DNA from: JBHICC01 sp046759385
Lineage (GTDB): Bacteria; Pseudomonadota; Gammaproteobacteria; Acidiferrobacterales; SPGG2
Reading direction: 5' to 3'
Assembly (NCBI GenBank): GCA_046759385.1
Contig: JBHICC010000009.1
Coordinates: forward strand, 1 to 64,000
Length of the DNA: 64,000 nucleotides
In this document: positions 14,531 through 23,685 of the stretch, in pieces
Position numbering within the stretch: position 1 is the stretch's first letter
How the letters are laid out: every line of letters begins with the position of its first letter
The notes under the pieces: generated by a model
The model's database searches: none
The model's input: only the letters and a program-made list of their open reading frames with translations
What the model was told of the DNA's origin: nothing
Position numbers and translations under genes: made by a program

Positions 14531-15364
14531 TCACCTTATCGAATCTCCGATGCGGTGCCAGACGATACGGTTCCAGAACCACTTCCCGTCAGCAGTCGTA
14601 TCTATGCTAAACCACACCAGAAAGGCATTGCCAACCAGATTGGCATCGGGGACATAGCCCCAGAAGCGACTGTCGTTACTACGGTCTCGGTTGTCTCCCA
14701 TCACGAAGTAGTGGTCCTCCGGTACAACAAACGTCGTCGGTCGGTGGCTAGCCCTGTCAGTGACAAGTATATCGTGGGTCACTACCCCAAGCTTTTCAGT
14801 GATCTCCAACGCTTCAACAACGTGATGTCCCGTTTCTGTCAGAATATACGGACGGGCATCCCGCTGTTCCATCAGCTGGCCATTGACATAGACCTTCTTA
14901 TCTCGATATATCACTCGATCTCCAGGGAGGCCTACTACGCGCTTTATATAATTTATAGATGTATCTTTCGGAAAACGGAAGACCACGACATCGCCGCGTT
15001 CTGGAGTACCAGTTCCAAGAACCTTTGTGTTGATAACGGGTATCCTAATACCGTAGGCGAACTTGTTTACGAGGATGAAGTCCCCTACCAGCAGACTCGG
15101 CAACATGGAACCGGAAGGGATACGAAAAGGTTCGACAACAAACGAGCGAACGAGAAAGACAACCAGGATAACGGGGAAGAAGGCGCGGGCGTACTCCACG
15201 TACGCCGGTTCCCTTCGCGCTTTCTGAACTTCTTCCTCCAACTCACCAGCTCGTGCCATTGCTTCTGCCTCGCGCGTTCTCGCTGGCGCCCAAAATAATC
15301 GATCCAGCAGCCAAAGCAGCCCCGTCGCGCAAAGCGCTACTAACATTACCAGTGCGAAATCCAT
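14531..15364 (-). CDS. lepB: signal peptidase I
   Basis: 277 residues. LepB removes Sec and Tat signal peptides on the periplasmic face of the inner membrane. Two N-terminal hydrophobic segments (residues 1-20 and about 60-78) precede the catalytic domain. The catalytic Ser is in PSGSMLPSLLVGDFILVNKF, the general-base Lys in INYIKRVVGLPGDR, and GDNRDRSNDSRFWGYVP closes the conserved core. It starts three bases from the lepA stop and is followed at 24 bases by the DUF4845 gene. Confidence 0.97.
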   Translation of the reverse strand: MDFALVMLVALCATGLLWLLDRLFWAPARTREAEAMARAGELEEEVQKARREPAYVEYARAFFPVILVVFLVRSFVVEPFRIPSGSMLPSLLVGDFILVNKFAYGIRIPVINTKVLGTGTPERGDVVVFRFPKDTSINYIKRVVGLPGDRVIYRDKKVYVNGQLMEQRDARPYILTETGHHVVEALEITEKLGVVTHDILVTDRASHRPTTFVVPEDHYFVMGDNRDRSNDSRFWGYVPDANLVGNAFLVWFSIDTTADGKWFWNRIVWHRIGDSIR

Positions 15365-15367
15365 TTT

Positions 15368-17176
15368 TTACTTCTCTGCGACTCTCAGTACCGCCAGAAA
15401 CGCTTCTTGCGGAATTTCCACAGACCCCAGTTGCTTCATCCGCTTCTTTCCTTGCTTCTGTTTTTCCAGCAGCTTTCGTTTACGCGTCACATCACCACCA
15501 TAACATTTCGCGGTCACATTCTTGCGCAGCGCCTTTACCATCTCGCGCGCGATCACGCGAGAACCTATTGCCGCCTGGATTGCAACATCGAACATCTGGC
15601 GCGGAATAAGTTTCTTGAGTCTTTTTACGAGTTCCCTGCCACGGTACGGTCCTTGGTTGTAATGCACGATCGCCGATAACGCATCCACGCGCTCGCCGTT
15701 AATAAGCACGTCAAGTTTGCATACCTTAGAGGGACGAAACTCGAGGAACTCGTAATCCAACGACGCATATCCCCGGCTCGCGGACTTCAGACGATCGAAG
15801 AAATCCAGCACGACCTCAGACAACGGCAGATCATAAGTGAGAACAACCTGCCCACGAACATATTGCATGTTTCTCTGCAGCCCGCGCTTCTCTACACACA
15901 ATCTCATGACCGCGCCAACGTAGTTCTGAGGTACGATCACCGTGGCGCGTATTATCGGTTCACGCATCTCTGCGATCTGGGACGAATCGGGCATTCTGGA
16001 TGGGTTGTCCAAGTACAGTATCGTACCTTTCTTGGTGACGGCCTCATAGACTACAGTCGGTGCGGTCGTTATCAACTTTAGCTCATACTCTCGTTCTAAC
16101 CGCTCCTGGACGATCTCCATATGCAGAAGACCGAGGAAACCGCTACGGAAACCGAATCCGAGTGCCTTCGAGGTCTCAGGTTCACACTGCAGTGAAGCGT
16201 CATTGAAGCATAACTTCTCCAAGGCGTCGCGAAAAGCATCGTAGTCCCCGGAGTCTGCCGGATACAGGCCGGCGAAAACTCGCGGCTTGATTTCCTTGAA
16301 ACCCGGCAGCGCTGTCACGACTGGCCGCACCACTTCGGTGATTGTGTCACCAACCCGAGCCCCGCGAATATCCTTAATACCGACGATGACATATCCGACC
16401 TCGCCCGCCGACAGCCAAGGTACTTGTGTGCGCTTCGGCGTGAAGACTCCGATCTCTTCTGTCACATAATCTCGGCCCGTGGCTAACAGACGGATACGCT
16501 GTTTTGCCTCAAGCCTGCCTTGCACTACTCGTACAAGCGATACTGTACCCAGGTAATTGTCGAACTAGGAATCAATAATCAAGGCCTGCAGCGGCGCTTT
16601 TGGATCACCTGTAGGATGTGGCACACAAGTGATGATCGTTTCTAGCACGTCGGCCACACCTTCACCAGTTTTCGCGCTTACGCAAAGCGCGTGACTACCA
16701 TCGATTCCGATAATCTCTTCGACTTGCGAAACTGCATCTTGGGGGTCAGCTGTCGGAAGGTCGGTCTTATTCAGAACTGGCACAATCTCAAGATGGAGCT
16801 CGGAGGCAGTGTAACAATTGGCAACTGTCTGCGCCTGCACGCCCTGCGTAGCATCGACAATCAGCAGCGCCCCTTCGCATGCTGTTAGTGAGCGTGATAC
16901 CTCGTAGGAAAAATCAGCATGCCCGGGTGTATCAATCATATTTAATCGATACGTTCTTCCGTCGCGGGCTTTGTAATCGAGTGCAACGCTCTGCGCCTTT
17001 ATCGTAATACCGCGCTCGCGCTCCAGTTCCATGGAGTCAAGGACCTGATCGGTCATTTCTCGATCCGCCAGGCCCCCGCACAACTCGATAAAGCGATCTG
17101 CCAGAGTTGATTTGCCGTGGTCGATGTGCGCGATAATCGAAAAGTTGCGAACTAAGGTTTGCTCAGGACTACTCAT
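15368..17176 (-). pseudogene. lepA: elongation factor 4 (LepA), interrupted by an amber codon
   Basis: Read from ATG 17176 (MSSPEQTLVRNFSIIAHIDHG), the frame spans 602 codons, the normal length for LepA, a ribosome-associated GTPase that back-translocates or helps biogenesis. G motifs are intact: AHIDHGKSTL, D-T-P-G-H-A-D-F, N-K-T-D-L. At 16565-16567 the codon is TAG, where LepA has Trp in the conserved segment ALIIDSWFDNYLG; the same frame continues immediately as FDNYLGTVSLVRV to a normal C-terminus (KRMKQLGSVEIPQEAFL). A single TGG-to-TAG change explains it: real nonsense mutation, sequencing error, or readthrough. A GTG about 13 codons later could restart translation of domains II onward. 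First gene of the lepA-lepB-DUF4845-rnc-era run. Confidence 0.9.
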
Positions 17177-17242
17177 CTCGTGGGGTCCAGCGCTGCCGTG
17201 TGGCACAGGGTAGTACACGATTTAATCGGACTAACGAACAAT

Positions 17243-17263
17243 AAAAAGGCGCTTTTCGCGCCT
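17243..17263 (-). terminator. Rho-independent terminator between rseB and lepA
   Basis: GGCGC (17248-17252) pairs with GCGCC (17258-17262) around loop TTTTC; on the minus strand five T residues follow. It would stop the rpoE-rseA-rseB transcript before lepA. The rest of the 250-base gap (17177-17425) shows no gene. Confidence 0.8.
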
Positions 17264-17425
17264 ACTTCGATCACAGACCCGGTTCCGGCGGCGTCGCCAA
17301 CAGCTTTAATCATAGCTTATTCCGCACCCGGCTAGAAACACTCGACTGCCTGGTACAGCAAGTACAAATAGCGCTGCTGCGCCGCAAAGGACAGCATCCC
17401 GAATCAGTAGCAAGTGAAGAGGGGG

Positions 17426-18403
17426 TTAGGGTTTGGCAGTCACTGATTCGCCGATAAGCTCCACGGTCGCCGCTGGCACCTCGCCGACAACGATAAGCTG
17501 ATGCTCATTGATTACGTTGCCATACGCGTGCACCGCGCCCATGCGGCTTGTCCCTCTCATGGCTGGACCCATGCGGCTGTCGATCTTCTCGATAAATACT
17601 GACACGGCAGCCAACCCATCGGAATAGACTAGGTGTTCGACCGGATTGTTGCGCGTAGGATTCTTTCGCATCATGTGATTGGAGAGGACGAAACCAGTCG
17701 GTAGCTTAGCAATAGACCAATCCTTAAGCGGCTTGACGTTATCGCGATCCATAGTCTTCCCCCAATACCAAGACATATCCTGTGCTGACATGTCTGGTTC
17801 AAGATCTGACGATTTGATCACGCCTCCAATTCTCACCTGCGCAAACATGAACTGCTCAAGCGTACTACCCATGTGATCTACGAGATCTGCCTTAAGCAAC
17901 AAACCTGTTTCTGTATCGGACCATAAATGATAGCCATAACGATATTTGTCTCGTGGTTTTATAATGACCGACTGTGCAACACGGCCGGTTACACGGCCCT
18001 GGCTGCCCAGCTTGATGTTGTAGTGTTTCTTCAGGCTATCCAGATGCTCGGGCAGAATAGCTGGAAAACGTTTATCTCGGGTTAGGCGGTGCTCGACCAC
18101 TACCGAATTACGATTAGGCAGATAACACATTACTTGTTGCTCGTCCCGGATCACCTCTCGCGCGCTTCCAGTCAACGATACAAGTCGCTCCTTGACCGCA
18201 CCTTCGGCTGCCCGATGAACAATGCGCATTGCCTCAAGCTGCACCCCGTGTTGATAAACGAAGGTCCCATCATAGTTAAGCTGTCGCGCTGCTTGATTCA
18301 TCTTCATAAGCCAGGCATAAGCGGTTTCCGCCGCGTGCGTGGCGACGCTAAAGATTAGCAAGATTAAAACAACAGCCAAGGTGCTGGGAAAAGCGTATCT
18401 CAT
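17426..18403 (-). CDS. rseB: sigma-E factor regulatory protein RseB/MucB
   Basis: 325 residues with a Sec signal peptide (about residues 1-24, ending THA). RseB is a periplasmic lipoprotein-binding-fold protein that protects the anti-sigma factor RseA from cleavage and senses stray LPS or lipoproteins. Family features: YAWLMKMNQAARQLNYDGTFVYQHG near the start, M-R-I-V-H-R, and W-S-D-T-E-T-G-L-L-L-K-A-D in the middle. The start overlaps rseA by four bases (ATGA). Unlike Pseudomonas-type clusters, no mucD/degP protease gene follows. Confidence 0.93.
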   Translation of the reverse strand: MRYAFPSTLAVVLILLIFSVATHAAETAYAWLMKMNQAARQLNYDGTFVYQHGVQLEAMRIVHRAAEGAVKERLVSLTGSAREVIRDEQQVMCYLPNRNSVVVEHRLTRDKRFPAILPEHLDSLKKHYNIKLGSQGRVTGRVAQSVIIKPRDKYRYGYHLWSDTETGLLLKADLVDHMGSTLEQFMFAQVRIGGVIKSSDLEPDMSAQDMSWYWGKTMDRDNVKPLKDWSIAKLPTGFVLSNHMMRKNPTRNNPVEHLVYSDGLAAVSVFIEKIDSRMGPAMRGTSRMGAVHAYGNVINEHQLIVVGEVPAATVELIGESVTAKP

Positions 18404-18954
18404 CGACTGTCGTCGTAGCTTACAAAACGCCCATAAGACATTGCGCCGTTCATCCCGGCGGTGGGGGTAAACTCGTTATGCTCAACAAGGTACAGGTTTA
18501 ACAGCTTCGCGACCTCGGGCTCACCGGTATCCCATCGAATACCTGCCTGCGTATGCCCTCCTTGCGAAGGTACTGTCGTCAACCTTTGCGGCACGTCGGA
18601 ACGCTTGGCCGGCACAAACCACTGTGTTCCCAGAACGGCGATGGCCGCGACCGACGCAGCGAGCGCTAGGCTGGCTACCCATCGCCCAACGGGCTTCCAG
18701 TTACGTGGCCGCGCGATTGCCGAGTAACTGTGTGCCGGTAGCTCGCCGATGTGTTCGCCGATCTGATCGCTCAGGCGCGACGACACTACCGGTCCTAAGT
18801 CTTTTCTCAATGCCGAGCGAATAATATGGTAGCGTTCCCATATCTTGCGCAGCTCCTGGTCTTGAGCGAGAGCCTTGAGCACTCTGGCATGTTCATGTTC
18901 GCTCAGCTGCGCGTCGATGAGGGCAGAAATATCTTCTTTCATCTTATCAGTCAC
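18400..18954 (-). CDS. rseA: anti-sigma-E factor RseA/MucA
   Basis: 184 residues. The N-terminal cytoplasmic part (MKEDISALIDAQLSEHEH) is the sigma-E-binding domain typical of RseA/MucA; a single hydrophobic span lies at about residues 92-110 (WVASLALAASVAAIAVLGTQ), followed by a periplasmic tail that RseB would cover. Regulated proteolysis by DegS-type and RseP proteases would release sigma E; rseP is present at 53603. It starts 22 bases after rpoE and overlaps rseB. Confidence 0.93.
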   Translation of the reverse strand: MTDKMKEDISALIDAQLSEHEHARVLKALAQDQELRKIWERYHIIRSALRKDLGPVVSSRLSDQIGEHIGELPAHSYSAIARPRNWKPVGRWVASLALAASVAAIAVLGTQWFVPAKRSDVPQRLTTVPSQGGHTQAGIRWDTGEPEVAKLLNLYLVEHNEFTPTAGMNGAMSYGRFVSYDDSR

Positions 18955-18976
18955 TCAACTAATCCCTCGGTGGTGT

Positions 18977-19555
18977 TCATCTTTCCAGCAGCGGTCGCAG
19001 CTGCCGGTCAATCGCTTCTCGTGCGCGGAATATGCGCGAACGCACGGTGCCGATAGGGCACTCCATTACGTGAGCAATCTCTTGGTAACTTAATCCCTCG
19101 ATGTCTCGCAGCGTGATCGCTGTCCGCAAGTCGGCCGGCAACCCCGTGATTGCTCGATTCACGGTCTCAGCGATCTCATCGGTGAGCGCGTTGCGTTCGG
19201 GGGTAGCCAAATCGCGCAGATTTTCGGCACTATCGAGCACTTCTAAGGCCTCCACGCCGATATCTGTATTGGGCGGTCGACGTCCTTGAGCTTCGAGGTA
19301 GTTCTTGGCGGTGTTAACCGCGATACGATACAACCAAGTATAGAATGCACTGTCGCCCCGGAATCCAGTGATCGCACGGTAGGCCTTAATAAAGACCTCC
19401 TGCGTAATGTCTTCCACCTCGGTTCGGTCAAACACATAGCGGCCAACTAGCTTCGCCACCTTATGTTGGTACTTCCTTACTAAGAGATCGAAAGCACTGG
19501 TTTCGCCTCGCTGAACCCGCGCGACTAACGTGTCATCAACACCACGCTCGCCCAC
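18977..19555 (-). CDS. rpoE: RNA polymerase sigma-E factor
   Basis: 192 residues. Start chosen at GTG 19555, with GGGAG seven bases upstream, giving MGERGVDDTLVARVQRG, aligned with known RpoE starts; a longer in-frame start at 19585 exists. ECF sigma: region 2 contains TQEVFIKAYRAITGFRGD and FYTWLYRIAVNTAKN, region 4 contains LRDIEGLSYQEIAHVMECP and GTVRSRIFRAREAID. It controls envelope-stress genes such as those for outer-membrane assembly and LPS. Probable autoregulated promoter at 19604-19630. Confidence 0.97.
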   Translation of the reverse strand: MGERGVDDTLVARVQRGETSAFDLLVRKYQHKVAKLVGRYVFDRTEVEDITQEVFIKAYRAITGFRGDSAFYTWLYRIAVNTAKNYLEAQGRRPPNTDIGVEALEVLDSAENLRDLATPERNALTDEIAETVNRAITGLPADLRTAITLRDIEGLSYQEIAHVMECPIGTVRSRIFRAREAIDRQLRPLLER

Positions 19556-19603
19556 TAGAGCACTCCCATATCGCCTTCTGGGCAACGCAGTGCGTCACCT
19601 CTA

Positions 19604-19630
19604 AATGACCGTTTCAAGTAGACAAAGTTC
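19604..19630 (-). promoter_or_regulatory. candidate sigma-E-dependent rpoE promoter
   Basis: On the minus strand GAACTT (19630-19625) is followed after 16 bases by TCATT (19608-19604). Sigma-E promoters carry GAACTT and a TC-starting -10 at this spacing. Transcription would begin about 45 bases before the rpoE GTG, so rpoE would activate itself. The -10 is imperfect (TCATT rather than TCTGA/TCAAA). Confidence 0.5.
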
Positions 19631-19751
19631 GGCTGGAACGGCTTCAGAGCGCTTTTTCCCTTGCCCCACCTAGCCGCTTACCCAGAGCAGGTCGCGACAA
19701 GAGGGCGTCGATGTGCGCAATAGGGTAACGCAAAACGCCAGCACCGCGCGA

Positions 19752-20195
19752 TCAGCCCGCTCTAGGTCGCATGAAAGCGGCCCGCAGACGCCGAAAGACG
19801 TGGTGATCGACCGCATCCGCAGCGATAAGCAGGTTGACCGGTAGCCATTGGCCTGGACAGCGCAACTGCACCACCACCATCCACGACGCCACCAAGTAGG
19901 CACAGGCGCGACAAGGGCGCTTCATGTCCCGATTATGCCGCTCTAGGGTCCAATCCCCATCTGCATCGATTTCCACACCTCGAATAGCGCCCACAGCACG
20001 CCGCGTCCCCTGCTGACCCAAGGTGCTCCACAGACTGGCAATGATCAATACTGCCACCAGCAGCTGTAACGGGTGCGCCAGCGGTAATGCAAGCACGATG
20101 AGGAAGGCGCCTGCATGTAAGCCGACTAAAACGGCTGACACGAGCAAGGAATTATTTATGTTAAAAATCAGTCGATTGTCTAAGTTTATTGACAA
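19752..20195 (-). CDS. ygfX: YgfX/CptA family membrane protein
   Basis: 147 residues. Two hydrophobic helices near the N-terminus (about residues 17-56) are followed by a soluble domain with WTLERHNRD and Q-W-L-P-V-N-L-L-I-A-A-D-A-V, matching the YgfX layout. In E. coli YgfX sits beside SdhE and has been described as a toxin acting on FtsZ/MreB, though that role is debated. The likely TTG start lies within the end of sdhE, a 35-base overlap, so the pair is translationally linked. Confidence 0.8.
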   Translation of the reverse strand: MSINLDNRLIFNINNSLLVSAVLVGLHAGAFLIVLALPLAHPLQLLVAVLIIASLWSTLGQQGTRRAVGAIRGVEIDADGDWTLERHNRDMKRPCRACAYLVASWMVVVQLRCPGQWLPVNLLIAADAVDHHVFRRLRAAFMRPRAG

Positions 20196-20415
20196 TCTGG
20201 GTTAACTCAGTTTCTTGAGGCTGGCCCGCACCGTTTAAATATTCAAGCAAGGTCGCGTCAGGGGTTGCAAGCAAACGTCGGAAAGCCTTGCGCTCATGCG
20301 CTCCCAGCGCAGGATAAGTGTAATCGGCAAATGCCTGCAAAATCAGGTCGAGTTCGAGCAAACCGCGACGGCAACGCCAGCGCACACGCCTAAGCTCATT
20401 AGCCTCCTCGTTCAC
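20161..20415 (-). CDS. sdhE: succinate dehydrogenase assembly factor SdhE
   Basis: 84 residues, the usual length. SdhE binds SdhA and promotes covalent attachment of FAD. The key motif is R-G-L-L-E-L-D (family R-G-x-x-E), at about residues 17-23, followed by L-I-L-Q-A-F-A-D and the C-terminal helical bundle. GTG start overlaps the sdhB stop (GTGA). Placement directly after sdhB suits its job. It overlaps ygfX on the other side. Confidence 0.93.
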   Translation of the reverse strand: MNEEANELRRVRWRCRRGLLELDLILQAFADYTYPALGAHERKAFRRLLATPDATLLEYLNGAGQPQETELTQIVNKLRQSTDF

Positions 20416-21107
20416 AACCGCCGCTGTACCAGCATTTCCTTAATCTTGCCAATTGCCCGGGTTGGATTGAGCTCCTTAGGGCAAACCTCGGTGCAATTCA
20501 TGATCGTGTGACAGCGAAACAACCGATAGGGATCCTCCAGGTTATCCAGGCGCTCGCCCGTTGCCTGGTCGCGGCTGTCTACCAGAAAACGATACGACTG
20601 CAGCAGCGCGGCCGGCCCGAGAAACCGATCCGGGTTCCACCAGAAGGACGGGCAAGCGGTCGAGCAACATGCACACAGGATGCATTCATACAGCCCGTCG
20701 AGCTGGTCTCGGTCCTCGGGCGTTTGCAAGCGCTCGATCTCGGGCTCAGGATCATCGTTGATCAACCAGGGCTTCACTTCACGGTACTGTTTGTAGAACT
20801 GGGTCAGATCAACGACCAAGTCTCGGATGATCGGCAAACCCGGCAACGGGCGCACTTCGATCGGTCGCTTAAGGTCTCTCAACGGTGTGATGCAGGCCAA
20901 ACCGTTCCGGCCATTTATATTCATACCATCAGACCCGCACACACCCTCCTGACATGACCGACGAAACGCGAGACTGTCATCCTGGTACTTGATCAATAGT
21001 AACGCGTCCAACAGCATGATCGCGCCACAGTCATCTGGAAGCTCATAATCCTGCATGCGTGGTCGCGCATCGGATTCAGGGTTATATCGGTAGATCGAAA
21101 ATCGCAT
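20412..21107 (-). CDS. sdhB: succinate dehydrogenase iron-sulfur subunit
   Basis: 231 residues from ATG 21107 (GAGAGGG upstream); the 45 codons of frame above it overlap sdhA and are not used. SdhB passes electrons from FAD to ubiquinone. Cysteine clusters: CQEGVCGSDGMNI and NGLAC for [2Fe-2S], CILCACCSTACPS and CHTIMNCTEVCPKELNPT for the [4Fe-4S] and [3Fe-4S] centres. It starts 23 bases after the sdhA stop. Confidence 0.97.
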   Translation of the reverse strand: MRFSIYRYNPESDARPRMQDYELPDDCGAIMLLDALLLIKYQDDSLAFRRSCQEGVCGSDGMNINGRNGLACITPLRDLKRPIEVRPLPGLPIIRDLVVDLTQFYKQYREVKPWLINDDPEPEIERLQTPEDRDQLDGLYECILCACCSTACPSFWWNPDRFLGPAALLQSYRFLVDSRDQATGERLDNLEDPYRLFRCHTIMNCTEVCPKELNPTRAIGKIKEMLVQRRL

Positions 21108-21130
21108 CGGCCCTCTCAGTTCCGCCTTTG

Positions 21131-22894
21131 TTAATACACCCGTTCCTTGGGAGGAAACGGCTCCACGGTCAAAGGTTTCATGCGTACGGGCTTGTAGTCT
21201 AGCCTCCGCTCTTCCTTGAAACACAATGTGTGCTTGAGCCAATTTTCGTCGTCTCGTTCAGGATAGTCGATACGGGAATGCGCACCCCGGCTTTCCCGGC
21301 GCGCCGCCGCCGACACCACAGTAGCGATCGATACATCCATCAAGTTCTCAAGCTCCAGTGCCTCAACCCGCGCTGTATTGAAAACCCTGCTATGGTCTCC
21401 CAAGGTAGCGTTGTGCAAACGCTTTTCGAGCGCGAGCACGCGCTGTATGCCCTCGTCGAGCACCTCTTGGGTGCGGAAAACCCCACAATAATCTTCCATG
21501 GTCTTGCGCAGGGTTTCTAGCAATTCATCCACAGACTCGCCATCGCCTTGGCGATCCCAACGGGTGAGCCGCGCCATCGCTTTATCAACGGATTCGTCTG
21601 GGATCGGCCGGTGGTAACGGTTTTCTTCCAGATACTCCAGCATATGGTTGCCGGCAGCACGTCCAAACACCACCAAGTCTAAGAGTGAGTTGCCCCCTAG
21701 CCGGTTAGCCCCATGTACTGAGACGCACGCGCACTCGCCGACCGCATACAGCCCAGGAACAGGCTCTTCTGGTCCGTGGGCCACGGGCACTACAACCTGG
21801 CCATAGCGATCTGTAGGAATGCCGCCCATTACGTAATGGGCCGTCGGGTAGACCGGAATCGGTTTCTCGATAGGATCGACATGGGCAAACCGCATAGCGG
21901 ACTCGCGGATGCCTGGTAGTCGCTTCTTGATCACATCCGCACCAAGGTGATCGAGTTTCAACAGCACATGGTCTTTGTCAGCACCACAACCGCGCTGCTC
22001 GCGCACTTCGGTGACAATCGAGCGACTTACAACATCGCGACCGGCAAGATCTTTGGCATGAGGCGCGTACCGTTCCATGAAACGTTCGCCTTCGCTGTTA
22101 GTTAGATAGCCACCTTCGCCGCGTACACCCTCGGAGATCAACATGCCAATGCCGGCAATGCCGGTCGGATGAATCTGGTAGAACTCCATATCCTGCAACG
22201 GCACGCCGGCGCGAAACGCCATCGCCATACCATCTCCAGTGTTGATCAAGGCGTTGCTGGTTGTGCGGTACATTCTCCCGTTTCCACCGGTGGCAAGTAA
22301 GGTTGTGCGAGCTTCGATTACAAGCGGTTCGCCGGTCTCGATCTCTAACACAAGCGCGCCTACCGCGTAGCCTTGATCGTCCATCAGTAGGTCAATGGCG
22401 AAGAATTCGTCAAAGAAGTAAGTCTTCGCACGGATATTTTGCTGATAGAGTGAGTGCAACATGGCGTGGCCCGTCCGATCGGCCGCGGGACAGGTGCGTG
22501 CCGCTTGTTCACCGCCATAGTTCTGGCTCTGTCCTCCAAACGCGCGTTGATAGATACGCCCGTTCTCGAGGCGCGTAAAAGGCACACCGTAATGTTCTAG
22601 TTCGATCACTACACGGGACGCTGCGCGGCACATGTACTCAATGGCATCCTGATCGCCAAGATAATCGCTTCCTTTGACTGTATCGTACATATGCCAATGC
22701 CAACTATCAGTATGCACATTACCGAGTGCGGCATTGATACCACCTTGTGCAGCGACGGTATGGGATCGTGTGGGAAATACTTTCGAAACGACGGCGACGT
22801 GCGCTTCACCATGCGCTAACTGCAATGCGCACCTCAATCCAGCCCCGCCTGCGCCGATCACGAGACAATCAAAACGCCGTCGCGCGATAGGCAT
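21131..22894 (-). CDS. sdhA: succinate dehydrogenase flavoprotein subunit
   Basis: 587 residues. SdhA oxidises succinate to fumarate and carries covalent FAD. The FAD-binding Rossmann motif is V-I-G-A-G-G-A-G-L-R at residues 12-21; the FAD-linked His is in S-H-T-V-A-A-Q-G-G-I near residue 45; the substrate-site E-F-Y-Q-I-H-P-T-G and R-L-G-G-N-S-L-L-D motifs are present. The start overlaps the sdhD stop by one base (TAATG). Confidence 0.98.
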   Translation of the reverse strand: MPIARRRFDCLVIGAGGAGLRCALQLAHGEAHVAVVSKVFPTRSHTVAAQGGINAALGNVHTDSWHWHMYDTVKGSDYLGDQDAIEYMCRAASRVVIELEHYGVPFTRLENGRIYQRAFGGQSQNYGGEQAARTCPAADRTGHAMLHSLYQQNIRAKTYFFDEFFAIDLLMDDQGYAVGALVLEIETGEPLVIEARTTLLATGGNGRMYRTTSNALINTGDGMAMAFRAGVPLQDMEFYQIHPTGIAGIGMLISEGVRGEGGYLTNSEGERFMERYAPHAKDLAGRDVVSRSIVTEVREQRGCGADKDHVLLKLDHLGADVIKKRLPGIRESAMRFAHVDPIEKPIPVYPTAHYVMGGIPTDRYGQVVVPVAHGPEEPVPGLYAVGECACVSVHGANRLGGNSLLDLVVFGRAAGNHMLEYLEENRYHRPIPDESVDKAMARLTRWDRQGDGESVDELLETLRKTMEDYCGVFRTQEVLDEGIQRVLALEKRLHNATLGDHSRVFNTARVEALELENLMDVSIATVVSAAARRESRGAHSRIDYPERDDENWLKHTLCFKEERRLDYKPVRMKPLTVEPFPPKERVY

Positions 22895-23247
22895 TACACT
22901 CCGCCCCTGATCAAGACCTCAGTTACCCACATGCCGATCAGCAACAATCCTGCTGCCGTTAAAAGCGAAACCAGAAAACGCACCCAGGCGGGCTTGACGT
23001 AATCCATAAATACGCTGCGCATGCCAATCCATGAATGGATCAACAGGCTTGCAAAGAACAGCGCAAACGAGACCCGCACGCCACTGCTAGCGAACCATAG
23101 TTTCCACACCTGATACTGGTCAATTGGTGCCAAGATGAAACGGAACACGAGATAAAGCAGAAACGCACTTATGTACAACGCAGTCACGCGCTGCAACATC
23201 CACTCGCCCAACCCGGAATGAGCACTTCCTGCGACGCGCAGCTTCAT
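22894..23247 (-). CDS. sdhD: succinate dehydrogenase membrane anchor, SdhD
   Basis: 117 residues from ATG 23247, which overlaps the sdhC stop (ATGA); the upstream 50 codons of frame lie in sdhC. It has three membrane helices at about residues 16-40, 52-72 and 88-110. H-S-W-I-G-M-R-S-V-F-M-D-Y holds the haem-ligand His and the quinone-site Asp-Tyr of the SdhD family. With SdhC it anchors the complex and binds haem b and ubiquinone. Confidence 0.93.
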   Translation of the reverse strand: MKLRVAGSAHSGLGEWMLQRVTALYISAFLLYLVFRFILAPIDQYQVWKLWFASSGVRVSFALFFASLLIHSWIGMRSVFMDYVKPAWVRFLVSLLTAAGLLLIGMWVTEVLIRGGV

Positions 23248-23624
23248 AGAAACCACCCGGCGGCCAGCAAGACGGCAAAAACCGAACCTATCCACGTTAA
23301 CCAAGCGGTGCGTCGCGCTGCGTCCCGATCTACGGCTACGTGAATGTCGAGCAGTAAATGTCGGATGCCTGAGAATAAATGCTGAGCGGAGATCCACACG
23401 ATGACCAGCACGGCGAATTTTCCAAAGCTTGATGAAAGTGTGGCGACAGTGCGCTCAAAACCCGTTGCACTTTGCAAAGACAGCTGAAGGAAATACACAA
23501 GGAAGGGGAGGAACAGAACGAGAATCACTCCGGTGACCCGGTGAGTGATCGATACCATCCCACCAATGGGAAGTCGTATCTTGAATAGGTTTAAGTAGAC
23601 TGGCCGTTTCTTTACTGTTTCCAT
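23244..23624 (-). CDS. sdhC: succinate dehydrogenase cytochrome b556 subunit
   Basis: 126 residues with three membrane helices (about 27-49, 65-85, 105-125). The SdhC signature reads P-V-Y-L-N-L-F-K-I-R-L-P near residues 8-19 and S-I-T-H-R-V-T-G-V at 25-33; the haem-ligand His lies in H-L-F-S-G-I-R-H-L. It is the first gene of the sdhCDAB-sdhE-ygfX operon, with the probable promoter about 60 bases upstream. Confidence 0.95.
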   Translation of the reverse strand: METVKKRPVYLNLFKIRLPIGGMVSITHRVTGVILVLFLPFLVYFLQLSLQSATGFERTVATLSSSFGKFAVLVIVWISAQHLFSGIRHLLLDIHVAVDRDAARRTAWLTWIGSVFAVLLAAGWFL

Positions 23625-23685
23625 GTGGTTATGGTGGTTAGTCTACCTACGCATCCTTGGGGCTTTGGCGCGAACAACGAAAACA

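Noticed and set aside
16565..16567. Reassignment of TAG as a sense codon
   Set aside because: TAG is the normal stop of many intact genes in this window, so genome-wide reassignment would extend them all. A single mutation or error is simpler.
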